Positions 37,407 to 52,400 of a DNA stretch of 64,000 bases are shown piece by piece (the first letter of the stretch is position 1; each line of letters starts with the position of its first letter). The DNA is from Enoplosus armatus (lineage: Eukaryota > Chordata > Actinopteri > Centrarchiformes > Enoplosidae): NCBI RefSeq assembly GCF_043641665.1, contig NC_092195.1, forward strand, positions 20,629,774 through 20,693,773, given 5' to 3'. Under the pieces are notes generated by a model. It was given only the letters and a program-made list of their open reading frames with translations, made no database searches and was not told the origin of the DNA. The position numbers and the translations under genes are program-made.

Positions 37407-40400
37407 CTGCAGAGACACAGACAGGAAGTGATTATTCACCTATTACTCATTTAAAGCTCATGCTTCAGGTATTGTTTTGAGTAAAGTTTTCATACAGCAA
37501 TGAATGTAGACATAAAGGGTGAACGTAGGGCCGAAAATAAAGCAGTAATGATTTCAAATAAAATATAGCATATAAATAGTAAAAGATTCCCCTCACAAGT
37601 TTCCAGAGCCCATCTTCAAATGTTGTTTTGTCTGACCAACGATCAAAAACACAAAGATATTCAATTTACAATGATATATGTGTGAAGGTAGGTTCCTAAG
37701 GTTGAGCCGAAGTAATCCATTCTGGGCTATAAATGAGATTTTCTCTTGTTTGTGTGATTGTATGCAGATGATACTGCTATTATATTGTCTTACTGATTCT
37801 GTCCAATTTGCCATCAAGAAATTACAACTCTCCATAATTCTTAATTCTCAATTGGTATTTAATGAAAATCAAACAAAATTTCATGTTATCATTGTATTCA
37901 TATCACATTAACAAGAGTATCTTCACTTTGACTGGGCTTAACCTTGAAAGGGAAATATGTTGGCATCTGAATTACATTTAAATATCATGTTGTTTCTGAT
38001 ATTCTACAAAACCCTTTAACAAGACATGGCCGCCATACACCTTGTATGCTCAGGTAACCTATCCTTTATGAATATAGGTCAGATAAATTAAAAAAATATG
38101 AAATAGAGAAAAGCATCAAATGGTCATATTTAAGAAGCGAATGAGTCAGTGTTTTGCATTTTTACTTTTCATCTTTTACCTGGAAAACAAGTTTCCATTT
38201 ATTTAGGAACAAAGCAGAATTTAACCAAAGATTGGGGCTGCACAGGCAGACCTGTCCCCTTAAACACCTGAGGGCTGATTCATTGCAGATATGACTGAGA
38301 CCAAAACAAACCCTGCGTTCAGATAATGGTAAAGGGGCCGTGTTGCTTCAGGCAAAAATGATCCAGGTAAGTGCAGTTTGAGTAACAGATGAATTTGTTC
38401 AAACGCTTAGCGGAGACAGGTACAGTGATTCGATGAGATGAGGAAGACTTTTACCAGTTTGGAAAATCATCACAGCAGAAATATTTTAACAGAGGCAATG
38501 CAGCATGTCACAAGTCAAGACAAGTCAAGTTTTTTGCCTGGGCCTACTGAGCTGCATCAACAGAGCGGTCCCATTCAAATGAATGAGGGAGCTGCATTTT
38601 GTTAGTCAGTACTGGCTGTGCACAGAGCAGTCGATGAGGAAGGTGAAACTGACAAATACAGAAACACGATGTGAAAACGTTTGGATGCATTTATTGGACT
38701 TTTTAATACATCTGTTTAGGTCTTTCTTTTCATGTTTTAAAACCTGCCTTTTATCCCTACTTATGTCTCCAGAGCTGTCAGAGGATGGGGGACCTCTTTT
38801 TCTTTTTATGTTTCTACCATCACCTTACACCTTTCTACTGCTTGTAAGGACTAAAGGATTCCCATGATGGGTGGGGTTTACTGGATTGACATAAATAACT
38901 TTAATGGTTTAATTGAGAGGAATTTAATACACATCTAGGGGCTTTACAGGGATGAGAGAAGTGTGGGATTTTAACCTTTAACAAACAGAACAGGTTGAGC
39001 GAACTGAAGGCAGCAAGTCTGTTTATCTGCAGACAACAGGATTGCACAATTACACATGGCTGATTTGCACTGCTCCAACCAGGAGCAAATCAGGCGCATA
39101 GTAATGGGCCTGGCCCACCCACATTACTCACTGGCCCACTCAGCCAAGTTTGATCCAAGTACAATTTGTGACAATGTTTTTTCGTTAGTGGACCGGTACT
39201 GAAGCAACAGTGGCTGCAGGCTGTAATTAATGCAGGAGGGATATGTTACATGTGTGATTTCTGTCGTTAACACCTTCTCTGCTGTCTGGATTTATGTTTA
39301 GTTGCCACTTTGTGCAATAAAACATAATTAACAGTGGCTGTAGAACACAGTAAAACATAATTAACAGTGGCTGTAGAACACAGTAAAACATAATTAACAG
39401 TGGCTGTAGAACTGAGTTCTGAGTTCTACAGCCACTGTTAATTATGTTTTATTGCACAAAGTGGCAACTAAACATAAATCCAGATTTATGTAGAGCCACT
39501 GTGCAGCCGACTGGATATAAAGACACCTAAAAGACACTTTTTGTGTGAACTGTTGTATACAACCTTTACAGACTGATGCTCTGTTGGACAGGCAGTGTTT
39601 TGCTGTTATTGTCTTTGTGGTGCAGAAAGTTGCAAAGTAAACTGGTCGCTTCTAACTTTTCATAAATGTTTCTGGGAAAAGATGGCCCACCCACTTTTGT
39701 ATTGGCCCACCCAAAATACAATTTCTGCCTACGCCACTGGTGTAAACATACCAAAAGCTAAACCAGATTCTGACTATTATTATTTTGGACATAGCACGAA
39801 TCGATCTTCACATCTAAGTCTCCATCAAAAAGCAAACAAGCATATACCCCCCAAAATTTGCTATTTTCCAAAAAACAAATGTAATATGTTGTCAGTCAAC
39901 TTTAACTAAGTAACTAAGTAAATAACTAAGTAGTACATAGCAAGAGAGAAACATAGTGTGCCAAAGTAGTCTGGTTGTTTCCTATGTCCTGTTTCCTGCC
40001 ACATATATATATATATATGCTCAGTCTCAGCAGTCTTGTTTCCAGCAGCACCAGTACACCACCTGCCCAGCACCAGACAGCAGACAGATACAGTTTGCGA
40101 CTAGCTGGTGTCGAACATCAAACAGCTAACAGCTAAAGAGCCAGGTGTTTTTCTCAGGAGTTGGTGGAGACCAAATAAGAGCTAAGAGGAGATTGAATAT
40201 TGGTCTGACATTCGTCAGGTGGACACAAATATGACTCCAATGGGATAATAATGTTACAACTTACCACTTAATGAGGCGATTCAATGTAAATGTAAGGGCT
40301 GTGTGTCTGTCAGCTTGTTTTGGAGTTCCTCTTCCCCCTATTGGCCAAAATGAGATGACTGTAGGCTTATTTCAATAAAGAACTCGAAGGCTGTCAGATT

Positions 40401-43400
40401 GACTGACTTTAAACGACTGATGACTAATCAGCTGTGAAATGACTAGATGAGGATTCATGAGCAAGAGGTCACGGTTTAGTGAGCAATACAGTCACAAGAT
40501 CAATACTATGTGACAGATTAGCTTCAGAACGCTCAGCGTGTAATGCTACAGGTGTCAGAACAGTTCGTTTTACAGTTCTCAGGGAAATACATGACTTTAC
40601 ACTGTACCTCTTTCTGGCTGTGGTTTACTCAAATATTCCTTACTTGTAGTTTCCTTTACTCTACTTCACAAAACTGGAAAAACGGATAACAGAGGAAGGA
40701 AAATGCTGGTCGTCGTCTTTATTTTTGGATCTTTTATAAAGTCCATCAAAAGTGGGAAAAATGTTCCAAGTGTGCTGCCTTTGTTCTGCACAGAACCGTA
40801 AGTTATCAGGCTGCATCATTGGCCTTCCCTTGAAGTGCAGTTCACTACACTACACTGTTATTCTAATCTTTATCATCTGTATCAGCGGTGCTGATGTGCT
40901 TTATAAATGTCTATTTGGTTTAGTGATTCATTTAAGGACTCCTAAGAACCCCTTTTAAACCTGTTGTACACGTAATCAGATCAAAGGCTAATGTCAGTTC
41001 ATTTCTGTGCAGCGAAATTAAATTATACATTTCAAAACAACTGGTAGGTGTCGGTGGAAAAACAAGCCCTCCTGGTTTAAAAAACAAGGCTTGGCTTCTC
41101 CATTTATACATTTCAAAAGCATAAATGCATTACAAAGAGTCAATAGAACACAGAGGATAAATATATATACTTTATATATCAAAAACTCTGTGGGCTTTCT
41201 CCACAGAGAGCATGCTCGATCAGCTTCTCTGAATGCATCTCTGCATACAATCTGATACGATTAAAACGTCTGTGTCGCGATGATGTCCAAAAGTCACTGG
41301 AGTAATCAGATCTTTCCCACCGTCATGCTCTTTGTACATGCTTAAGTTCAGTGGGTTCACAGCAATGGAAATAACAGAGCCATGCTACTGAAAGCATCTG
41401 CCCACCCACTGGCAACCTGTAGCCTGATTTTCCATGACAGAGGTGGTGATGTGTCGTGAGAGCAACAAAGCGATCTAGTGACAGATTGTTACACAAGAGC
41501 CACAAACAACTGGGACAAAACACACCCACAGACACACTCCCACTACATCAGATTTCACGTCACGTCATGGCGCTACATGAAAAGTCAGGGGATCACCAAA
41601 GTCATGAGGATTCATCATTTCCACATTTCAGTGTGGACCAAAGACCGAAGACTGACCAACCAGCTGTCAGATCTTGCCGTCTCTCCAAGGCCACGCAGCC
41701 AACGTGGCTAAAAAATGGCAGATGACAGTGACAGAAAACAGGGAGGGGGGGACAGGATGAGGAGGCATTCCAGCTGACTGCAGCCACTGACATTATTTCC
41801 ATGTTACCCTGCAGTTCCAGTGAGCATGTACATTATTGGAGCAGCACAGGAAAACAATGAGCTGTTTCCTGGCAAGAAGAAAATCTGCACACAGGCCTGA
41901 GAGAGAACGGCATCATTTCATTGCACAGGATTCCCGGATCGCTTCAGTGATTCAGGGAATCCAATTATTCCAATTTCTTTACATCATTTACGGTCAAAAG
42001 ACAACCAGAAAAAAACAAACTTTTGGACATTTTTAATTCAGAATTCAAACAAATAAATAATTTATTTACTTGTTTTCCACGACTTGTATGACAAGATGAG
42101 TTTTCAAAGAAACAATAAATAAGATGACCTTTATTCAAATGTATGTTTTAGTTTTAAGGATTTGATTCATCCAGTTTTAAGCTGCCACAAAGTAAAAGTA
42201 ACCTTTCCAGGAAGAATACTGAACATTTCAATGACTTTACTATGTGACAGTGAACTTCCACGACACGAATGTTTTGTCTTTTGGATTGGGTAATCCTCCG
42301 TCCTTTCATTGAAGAGCAGTCTGGAAAAGAGTAGTTTAGTCTTTGTCCAACATCATAATTTATGCTACGTGATCCTGCAGACATCCAGCCATTGAAGTGA
42401 ACTAGGCTGATCTCACTGCTCAGAAGACCTCACACACAGCGAGGCACAGTGCTGCTGACAAGTAGATGAATCAAACCTCGTTAAAACCATAAAATGCCAT
42501 GATCCTGTCCCATCTCCCATCTCTCTTCCCGAGCCTGCACTTAATGAAACTCTGTTGATAACCTCCACATTGTTTACATGCTTAGCTTGCAGTCTTCTGC
42601 TTGAGAGAGTACTCCAGATTTGTCTCATTGTCTCACGATGGACAGTTTATCGTCTCTTTTATTCCACACAGTCTTTCTCCTTCGCAGTGGTGTTTGGGTG
42701 TCTTGCTCGGTAACCTGATATATTGATATTGATAAGTACAATGCTTTTATTCTTCTGTTCAGTTTAAAAGCAGTACCCCTCTACTCAGATTTAACTTCCC
42801 ACTTATTGAGCTTAATTTAATAATGTTTTAGCTCTTTATGGCATTAAAATCTCTTTTTTTATACTAACTTTTGAGGGACAAAAAAACTGAATTATTGTTA
42901 GTCTCGACAATGTTTCAGGCATTTTAATCTTTGTTCCCAAAGACACATTATTACTAAAGCTGCGTAAAGGTTATGAGCGCCCACACACACTTTGACATTT
43001 TGAAAAATATTCCAGTTTACGTGAATGCAAATACCATGAAGCAAAATCATCCAGAGAAGCATTGTCTCATATCTAAGAGGGATTGATGACTAAATATTTA
43101 TTTTGGGACGTGACCCATACCTCACACTTCAGCTCACATGAGAGTGATGTTTAACAGAAGTTGGTGGCAGAATAACAAAAACAAAGTGTAAAGACTGTTT
43201 ATGTTTCATTGCATGAGTCAATAACATTTGTCATTTTTGGGTAATATGTATCTGTATCTGGGTGGAGACCAGTTCTGTGAGACTAAACATACCCGAGCTG
43301 TATGCTTTGTGGTTAAAGTTGCAGATAAAACATTATCTCTCAGCTCACCCAAATTACAAAAAGCTTCTTTCTATCAAACTGTTCATGATTATTATCATAT

Positions 43401-46400
43401 GCTTTATGTGCGTCACTGACTGGTGGGGGTCCCCGCTCTTGTGAAAACAGGTCTTTGACTCTAGGTAAGCCAATGAGCCATTTTTCAAGCAGACTCTGTA
43501 AACAGGAGATTCCCTACGCAGCCCATTACAATGAAACATCTTTGCAGTCATGCGTTGAGTGCAACCACTCGAACTTCAAATGGATCTGACAGCTTCCCGG
43601 AGCCTCCATCACACTCTGCAGGCTTCCTGGCAGACATTAACTTGAGACATTTAAAATGTACAAGCAGCTCCCAGTTCAGAGGAAAAACGCAGGAAAACAC
43701 CAACATTGTGTCCCTGTGGTGTTTAATGAATTTCAACTTCTGACTAATACTGACCCTCTATGTGCCTTATAGAATCGAGAAGTGAGATAAGTAGATTAGT
43801 TGGTAGATGAAATGTCAATATTTTTTTACATAATTTCAAATTACAGAAGACGCTTTCTGATCTTTTACAGACGAAACAAGTCATCACTTCATCAAAAAAG
43901 TCATCGGCAGGTTAATCAGTATTGAAATAATCATTTCTACCAGGCTACATAACACCCCCTTCACAAATTAAAAGAATTTGGGTCGAAACGTCACCTTCCT
44001 CCAGTCGAGGAAAGGGTTTTGGGAGCTGGCTGTAAGCTGCTGTGATCATGGCGTGTGGATTTGATGTCAGATTACAGCACGTCAGTTATTCTCAACACCT
44101 GACCAGAAGGAACACGTCCCAGACAGGCTGCCCCCCACCCTCTTAGTACAGTTTCTCTCCTCCTGATGCTTCATCTGCATTATGAGTCCCTTTTACTTTT
44201 TACAACTAAATAATGCGTACATTTACTAGAGTAATATTCCCAGCGCAGGACTTTTACTTGTTGTGGAGTATTTCCATAACAACATTGCACTGTGTTTGCG
44301 TGGGACATGCCTCAGCCTGCTGCAGCGCCAGTGTTTTGGAAACAGTGAGGATTCCCTTCAGCGCTGTTCCCCTGGCAACAGACGGGGAGACACTTGTGGT
44401 TTGTGGTTCAACAGGAGGTTATAGGCAGGAACAGTTTTTTTGTCTTTTCAGGATAGCTGTTTCCCACTACTTCCAACCTTTAATGCTAAGCTAGGCTAAT
44501 CATTCTCAGCTCACTCATACGAGAGAGTGGTATTGATGACTTCATTTCTATGTGAAGCGAGTCGTAATTATGCAGTGAAATACAGTCACTGAAAGTCTTT
44601 CACTTTTCACATGTCCAGACATCTTTTCACCAGCAAATTACCAAAACCATGCTTACCGGGAAATAAACCACAAGCTACAAACTAGAATTACCGCTCCGCA
44701 GTCGCATGCCTCCGCCTTCCGAGTCTGTCAAGACTCATATGATATATGTAGTGAATACTTAATAAGGTGTATAAGTGTATTTTTGGCTAAACTGAAGTAA
44801 TAACTATACTGATATGATATGTATTTATGATTCTGGTGAATACACATTTTTGAACTGAGTCAAAAGTGTCACCTATTCAACCAACCAGCTGTGAAATATG
44901 GTCACTATCTCCCCTTCTGTTCCTGAGTTACGGTGAAGCTGACCTTTGACCCTTTGGGTAAAAAATGTCATCACTTCATGGTTGTATCCCATTAAACACT
45001 TGTGTGAAATGTTCCTGAGATATCAGGTTCACAAGATCTAATCAGCTCACCTTTCAGTCCAAGTGGAAGTTTGTGCCAAATCTGAAGAAATTCTAGAGAT
45101 ATCGCGTTCACAAGAATGGGAGGGGCAACGCGAAAACATAATCCCTCTGGCGGCTGCCAGCGTGTCACAGCCTAAACTCTTGCGTTATTGGCAAAAGTTA
45201 ATTTGGGGTATTACTTTGACTCTGAACCCAGCCCCTTTTTAACCTTGACAATATGCGTATTTGTCGAGGATTTTACGTCTGCTAGCAAAGGAAATGATCA
45301 GTCCTCTGGTTAAAGCTGCACCCTCCAGCAGAGAGAAAAGGTTGCAAACTTTCTGAATCGTTCTTTTTAATTGTTTCCATGAACTGAGCTACATGCTCAT
45401 TTCAAGGTCCTTTTTGGCTCTGTGGTCACCGCTTTGCCTAAAGTGATGCTCTATAATCTGACTGGCTGGTCAGACTGATTTGAGGGAAGCTCAGGCAGAA
45501 AACACGCCACGTGAAAAGGATTACAGTAAGTAACCCTGCTGGAAGGGATCAGCCAACACTGGTTCACCCATGACTACGATCGGCCCCGAGCCTCAGTGTG
45601 TTTTAGTTGTCTAAAACCAAACGTGACAGTCATATGAACCTTTTTTGTAACGGTTACACAAGTTTTGGAAGGCGCTGACAAACAATGTTGAATTGCGTAC
45701 AATCAGAGAACGCTCATACGGGCTGATTCCATATGAGACAACACACTAATCCTGGCCTGAGCTAAGCGTCACAGCACACAGATCTGTGGAGTAGAGACAA
45801 ATGTGGACACTGCAGCCTCTACGTGTATCACAAAGCTAAATCGGACATTTTAAGCTTTTCGGTGGAGTCACACAAAGTTCAATCTCCGGAAGAAGTTTGG
45901 TTTGAGGATGCATTGACCTCCATATTGCTTAGGTCAGAGACATGTGGACGGCTGCAAGTAGCCGTGTAAGATAGAATGAAGAGACTTGACGAATTTAGAA
46001 GAGTCTCTTAGTTTTCTATAAACACCAGGTTTATTACAGGACACCAGTTCTCCAGAAGAAGACTCTAACTGTGCTGCACAGACTTTAAGAGAGAGAGTGT
46101 GTGTTTGGCATTTCTTCGGCATGAATTGAACAGCTCTTCTTCTCAAACTGTGCTGAAAAGCATCAGAGAAACATGTATTCAAAAGGCTAAAAGCAGTGCC
46201 TGTGCAGAGCAGGGACGTCACAATTATGACTCAATCTCAACATGTTGACGTTCCGACTCGTGAGAAGGATCATTAACAACCATTGACAGAGACCCGAGAC
46301 TTAAAACTAATGTGGGTCTACTTCCTACAAGAGATGTGCTGATCCCATATTCAGTATCAGTTGTTTAAGAGAGGGAGAAGGACGGATTGGGTGTCGGATT

Positions 46401-49400
46401 GGTCTCGGTATCGGCAGACAAGGTTGCAGTATCGGACATGAAAAAGTGGTATCGAGCCATCCCTACTTCCTACCCCCCTACTTGGGCGCCCTTGCATGGA
46501 CCACTGCAATCTTCGAACCCGGCCTTCATTTTGATCTCAACTGCACACCTGTAAAGTTTGGTGACTGCATCTAGTTGACAAAATGTGTCCACAGACATGT
46601 AAACACCTGGCAAAGTACTCAAGTACGAGTACCTGCCGTACTACCGCAGTACGGTCGGTGCCTCCAGGACCACTTGTGAAAACAGGTGTCCCGTGATGAC
46701 ACACACACAGACTCACAAGGTGAAACCAGCTGTTAATCATCCGTCATGTTTGTTCTGACCGAGCACAGCAACGACCTCCTGAGTATGACTGTCAGAGAGT
46801 CATGGCATCTCATAATGAAACGCTTCCCGGTATCGTTTCCAGAATCCCTCAGAAATGTTCTGGATGAGTAACACCAACTTTCACCTTCTGCTCTCTCTTT
46901 TTGGCAAAGTAAAAGTGCTAATGCATACAAATATGTGAGTGTGTTTGTGTGTGTTTGTGGATTTGTTACTGGGCATTAAGAGATTTTTGACCTCACAGGA
47001 ATTGGACTCTCAATCCACAATAAATAAATAAAGTAAACTATGAAGCCGGGGGAGCAGAAAGGGAGATCCCCTGAGCTGAGAGCTCAGACAGCTTTTCATA
47101 TAGAAATATAGAAATATGGAATAAGCCTAGATTAATCGACTGATCACATTAATGCTGTTGACAGGGAACAGCCTGTTTTCATAAAGTGCTGAGGAGAAAC
47201 GTTCACATCAATGACTCATCACAGTTACAGCAGCAGAGCACACGTATGGCGGCTGTTTAGGTTCAAATACTTAACTCTGTGACTTTCTGTTTGCTACGGT
47301 TTCATTTTCCGTGTACACATTTGCATTGTATGTGTAAACATGCACAGTATGTTTATCACCGTGCAGCAGCAGCACTTGCAGAGGCATTCTTAAACGACTA
47401 AAGTTTTCCTTCAGTAAACAGCAGAAAAGATTCCTGTGTTTTCACGTCAGAGCCAAAATAAATGTCAGTAAACCATCAAGACCATCAACACCTCCGACTC
47501 CTAAATGGAACTAAAGAGTCCAAGAAATGTCCCAACTGGTAAGTAGTCTGGAGAACAACGTGAGACGGGGGTGCTCCCATTTGACTGTGGGTTCGCAGGC
47601 CTGAAATGAACTTGCTCTGTATTTCATTTCCTAATAAAAAACACAGATAAAGCTCTCAGATGACCAACTTTAATTAAAAATCTCTATATTGTTGTCGGGG
47701 GTGTCACAGGGAGAGTTGGGGGGGGGGGGGGGGGGGTGCAGCCTCTAACAGCCTGAAAATGTACATAAAATGAGAAATTTCAAGAGCTACAGAAACCTGA
47801 AAAGGGAAAACACCGTTTGATCAAACAGTCCACGTGAGCTCGAGTCTTAAGATGCTGTTGTTTCTTGACGAAGATCTGAGAGCTAAACGTTTTAAAATAA
47901 ATTCAGCACTGCCTTTTGTTTGTTGCATGACTTCTCCTGCACACCTGCCTACCAGGTAACACTACTCAAAGTTGAAGGGGGCGGAGAGAAATTCACCTAA
48001 TATGAGCCAATAAATCAGTTTTAATGACTTAATGATATGTCTGTGAGTGACTGATGGTGAGAGTTCATCCATGAGGATCCAATTTGTCCTTCTTTGGTTG
48101 ACTTTTGGCATAATGATGTTTGAGACATGAAGGAAACCTTCTATGACTCACTGTATCTGCCGTAATTATTTGTTATGAACAACAGTTTGAACAGACATCC
48201 GAGGCAGAAAGTCTATCATGGTTCATGGGATTCCCACGAATCAGTAAAAAGTGGGTGTGCTCGTCCTTGAAAAGGTGGTTTATCAATCATCAAATGATCT
48301 GGAATATGAAACCTCAACATGTTATAGTTGCCTTGTGTCCCCTTTGTGTCAAAAATAAAAGATTTTACAATTTCCCCAAACTGTGCCACTTCTCAGATTC
48401 AAATTGTGCAGCTGGTGGTGGACGGTAAAGTGTTCTGAAAGTTGTACTGTAACTCAGAGGAGGACAGTGTTCAGTTGTCTCGAAACTGCGTAAATTCCCT
48501 GAACACCACAAACAGAATCAGACAAAAAGGACCTGTTTTCATTAGCAGTGGCTTCGAATTATTTCTATTACGCTTTATCTGGGAGGACGGAGGTCAGTGG
48601 AGGAGGACGTCTCCAGATCCTTTACTTAAGTAAAAGTACAAATACCACACTGTAAAAATACGATAAGTATTATCATAAAAATGTACTTCAAGTATCAAAA
48701 GTAAGAGAAATGTGGAGAATATACTACATACATACTATATATGCAAGCATTAGATTAGACATTATAGCGCTGGTTGAGGTGGAGCTAATGATTATTTTCA
48801 TTATGGACTAATCTGCTGATCATTTTCTTGAAAATCGAGAAATGCCGTCAAATTATCCCGAGCTCAAAGTGACAGATGTGGACTCAAACATTAGCTTCAG
48901 ATGAATTTTTGAACACATTTTTACATAGAACATACTCATATTCTCACATAACTATTGTTTAAAGAGAGACCTGAAAACATATCCTTCAAACTATAAATCA
49001 GTTATCAAAACAGAAAACAGACTAATTACAGATTAATTGACTAATGGTTTAAGCTCAAATGTCTGTTGGGTAGTTTAATATTTTACGTATTTTAAAAGTT
49101 CTTCATATGTTTTGTATGTAAAATATAAATTAGTAAGAAGTAACTAGCAGCTGTAGCTTTCAGATACATGTGGTGACGTGTAATATTTGTCTCTGAAATG
49201 TAGTAGAAGTATAAAGTGTCATGAAATGGAAATACAAAAAAACAAGTACTGTAGTATTTAAGCAATCCAGCAATCCAGCGACCCCCCACCCCTCGCTGTG
49301 TCTTATTTTGTCACTAAATGTCCTGAGCTTGAATCCATGCAGCTGCAGTGGCAGCTGGGACAGCGCTGCCCCCTGCTGGGGACTGTCTGAACTTACATTG

Positions 49401-52400
49401 CAGGCCTCACTGTTGTCCAGTCTGTGTGGAAGCAAGAAGGAGAAGGTCCTGAGAGGCCCGTCACACTCCTCCACAGTCTGGTTCAGCTCCTGGCAGCTCG
49501 TCACCACCGTGTAGAAGTGGGTGGGGACGGGAGGGGGGTCGGCTGAGAACCTGGACGGGGGGGGTGATAGTGTGATAATAACTGGTTTATATGGTTTGTT
49601 TATAAGTTTTACTTCGTGGCTGGGATGAGACACAAAGACACTGTCATCCATCTGAAAGCTACTAAATACTTCCCTTACATGGACTTTCAAAGCATTTTCT
49701 GTCAAACTACTTTTTCCAAAGTCAGAAATGAAGCTTCAAGCTCAACTTTAGTTTCACTTTGTCAGATCAAACAGTAACATATTGTGTGTATTTATGATAT
49801 TTTTGTAATATGATATCAGTATAATATTATCAGTCATTATTATGGGCTCTCTTTCTAAGAAGAAGGAGGTTTTCCTGCCAGTCACAGTGCAGGTAGAATA
49901 TTCACAACACACATCAGGATCCACCACCGTGTGTTTCCTTACTCTCTTATCTTCTCTGTGGTGTCTCGGAGGCCGTCGTAGTTGTAGTCGAAGATGGGTC
50001 CAGAGAGAACATTGATGCCGTTGTTTTCCTCTGCATAACGCCTCAGCAGCATCCCCTGCAGGTAACTCCACACTCCTGCAGACAGGAGAAAAAAGTGAGG
50101 GGTGAGATGCTACGATACAAAGCAAATACTACAACAGGTAACAAGTCAGTCAGTGTCGTCGGCTTCTGATAGGACGGAGATTCCTTCCTAAACTCATCGG
50201 CAACATTTACACCTGGTGTGAAGATATCGGTATCTGAGAAGTCTTACGTGGATCTGGATCAGGACATGTTGAAGCAGGTGTAAATACCTTTACAGAGAAA
50301 ACAACCCTTATAGATAAAGACGAACACACGCCCATTATTTGTATTCCAGAAACTGTTCCCAGCTGACTGTGTCTGAGTGTCTTAGAGACAAATCTCTGTG
50401 CATTGAATAAAAAGCCTTACAAGGATTCCCCCGGACAGAACATTCATTTACTTTAATAACTTGCCTTTAAAGGCTCTGGAGAATAAACTGTACATCAATA
50501 TTTAAGCAATCCATTCAATGCACTTCCTTGATTAATTGCTTTATGAGTACACTTTTTCTTTGAAGGTGGCTAACAGCTGCAGGAAGAAAAGGAGAGAGGA
50601 GTGACCGAATCAAATGTTACTGAGGTAGAAGTAGAAGTTAAAGCCTTAAATGGGCTGGAAAATAAACGTTGTAATCTTTCTTAAAAGGGGGTTTGTGGTC
50701 ACCCCCGCAGCCACAGGTCACTCAGGACTCTGGAGCCTGAAAATAAAACATCCTTTAATGTAACCAATCCATTTTCCAGCCTTAATGAAAACATTAAATT
50801 CTCCCGACACACTCTCTGTTCACTGAAAACAATGATGAATTATGTGTATCTGCATGAGTCGTGTCCTGATAAGTCCTCTCTCTCTCTGTCCACAGGGACA
50901 ATGGGTGTCAGGACGTCCTCGCTCAGACCTGACATCACCACACTTCTGTTCTTTGTCTCATGTGATACGACTGGACTCGACTGATGTACAGGAAGAGACA
51001 TAAACCTGATGATCACAGGCCGCCGAATAAAGCAGAAATAAGTGAAAATACTTGTTACACACACACACACACACACACACCCTGCTTTTGTTAAAGCACC
51101 TAAAAGTCTTGTTATTTGCCACCATTATGTCCCAGTTTCCTCTTGTGGATCTGTGAGTGTAAATGAAGCGTGTGACTCACTCTTGAAGGCGGGGTACATG
51201 GGGACGGTGTTGGTGATGAGGGAGGCGTCGTATCTGGACTCGGGAGACGACGCCAGCTCTGTCAACGCGATCACACGTACAACACAAGCTCTTATTATTC
51301 ACATCAACTGTCGTCGTCATAGAAACATCTCAGAGGCGTAGAAGCAATATTTTTGTTTTGTGGACACCAGCAGAATCAACACATCCGTAGCAAGATCTGA
51401 ATCAGCGTGAACCGGTTCTGGTTCACACTTCAGATCTGGTTCTAAGTCTAAGTTAGTCTCAGCTGTAGCAGCTCTGTATACATATATATATATATATAGA
51501 AGAACAAACGGCATCACATTATTAAACAACTACCTGTTGTTGCTTCACAGTGCAGTGAAGTACAGTCTGATTTGAACTGTACAGCTGACTCCACTACAGT
51601 GGATCAATCACTGGTTATTATCAATAAATAAAGACAAATTGATCGAAACCTAACCTCTACCAGAATTACAGTCTGGTCCTTTGATAAAAACTGTAAACTG
51701 TAACAACGATGGAGTGACTGCCTGTGCTCTGTGGTTTTATTATTTTATTTGTGTCATTTCCTGACAGCCTGTTTCAGATATCACAGGTGAGCATGAGCGT
51801 TTAGAGGCGGTGTATCAGGTGGAATACTGTCAAATAAACAAAACAACACTTGTCCTGTGGGCGTCCTGCAGGCCTACCTGGGGGGAACAGGAAGCCGTAC
51901 GTGAGGTGGTTGTTCTGGCTGTAGGTGGTGCAGCTCTGACTGTGATCAGCTGACACTCTGGAGTCGACTCTGATACACTTAGTGCCGGTGGAAACCTCCG
52001 GAACAGGAGTCAGGTCCTCCTGAGAGACAAAGACACCAAACAGGAGGACAGAGAGGAGGACAAATAGACTTTACACGCTGTGTTTTCATATATAGTCTCA
52101 TCTGCTCCCGTTTAAATCTTCTTGTGTGAGGCGGTTGGATAAAGAAATATCAGGTGAAAAGAATGATGTGGATGAAAGAGAGCAAACATGAGAGTGAAAT
52201 AAAACGACAAAGATAAAAAGAGCAGTGTGGCGTTCGGATGTCCTCTGCAGCACACAAGAAGGTTCACGTACATGCATGCCTGTGTGTGTTTACTCATGTA
52301 TGATGGTGTGTATTTATGTGTGTGTCCCATGAGAGAGCAGCTGCACCTTGTAAACCTGCAGCGAGTTCCTGTAAACATCCGACAAACATGCGTGTTCACT

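Larger units (their letters stand above)
37407..49396. other. enpp2 last intron (about 12 kb)
   Basis: Exons 24 and 25 join directly in phase 0, so no coding exon is missing. No separate gene was recognised. It holds many repeats: hairpin at 39,285, hAT-like end at 39,650, MITE-like at 44,691, G19 at 47,718 and others. Confidence 0.65.

Noticed and set aside
36891..37454. A 187-codon plus-strand open frame
   Set aside because: It is the antisense shadow of enpp2 exon 25 plus the 3' UTR, with no family features.
49160..49705. A 181-codon open frame as a separate gene
   Set aside because: It is enpp2 exon 24 read through into both flanking introns; the splice borders at 49,397 and 49,550 fit the gene model.
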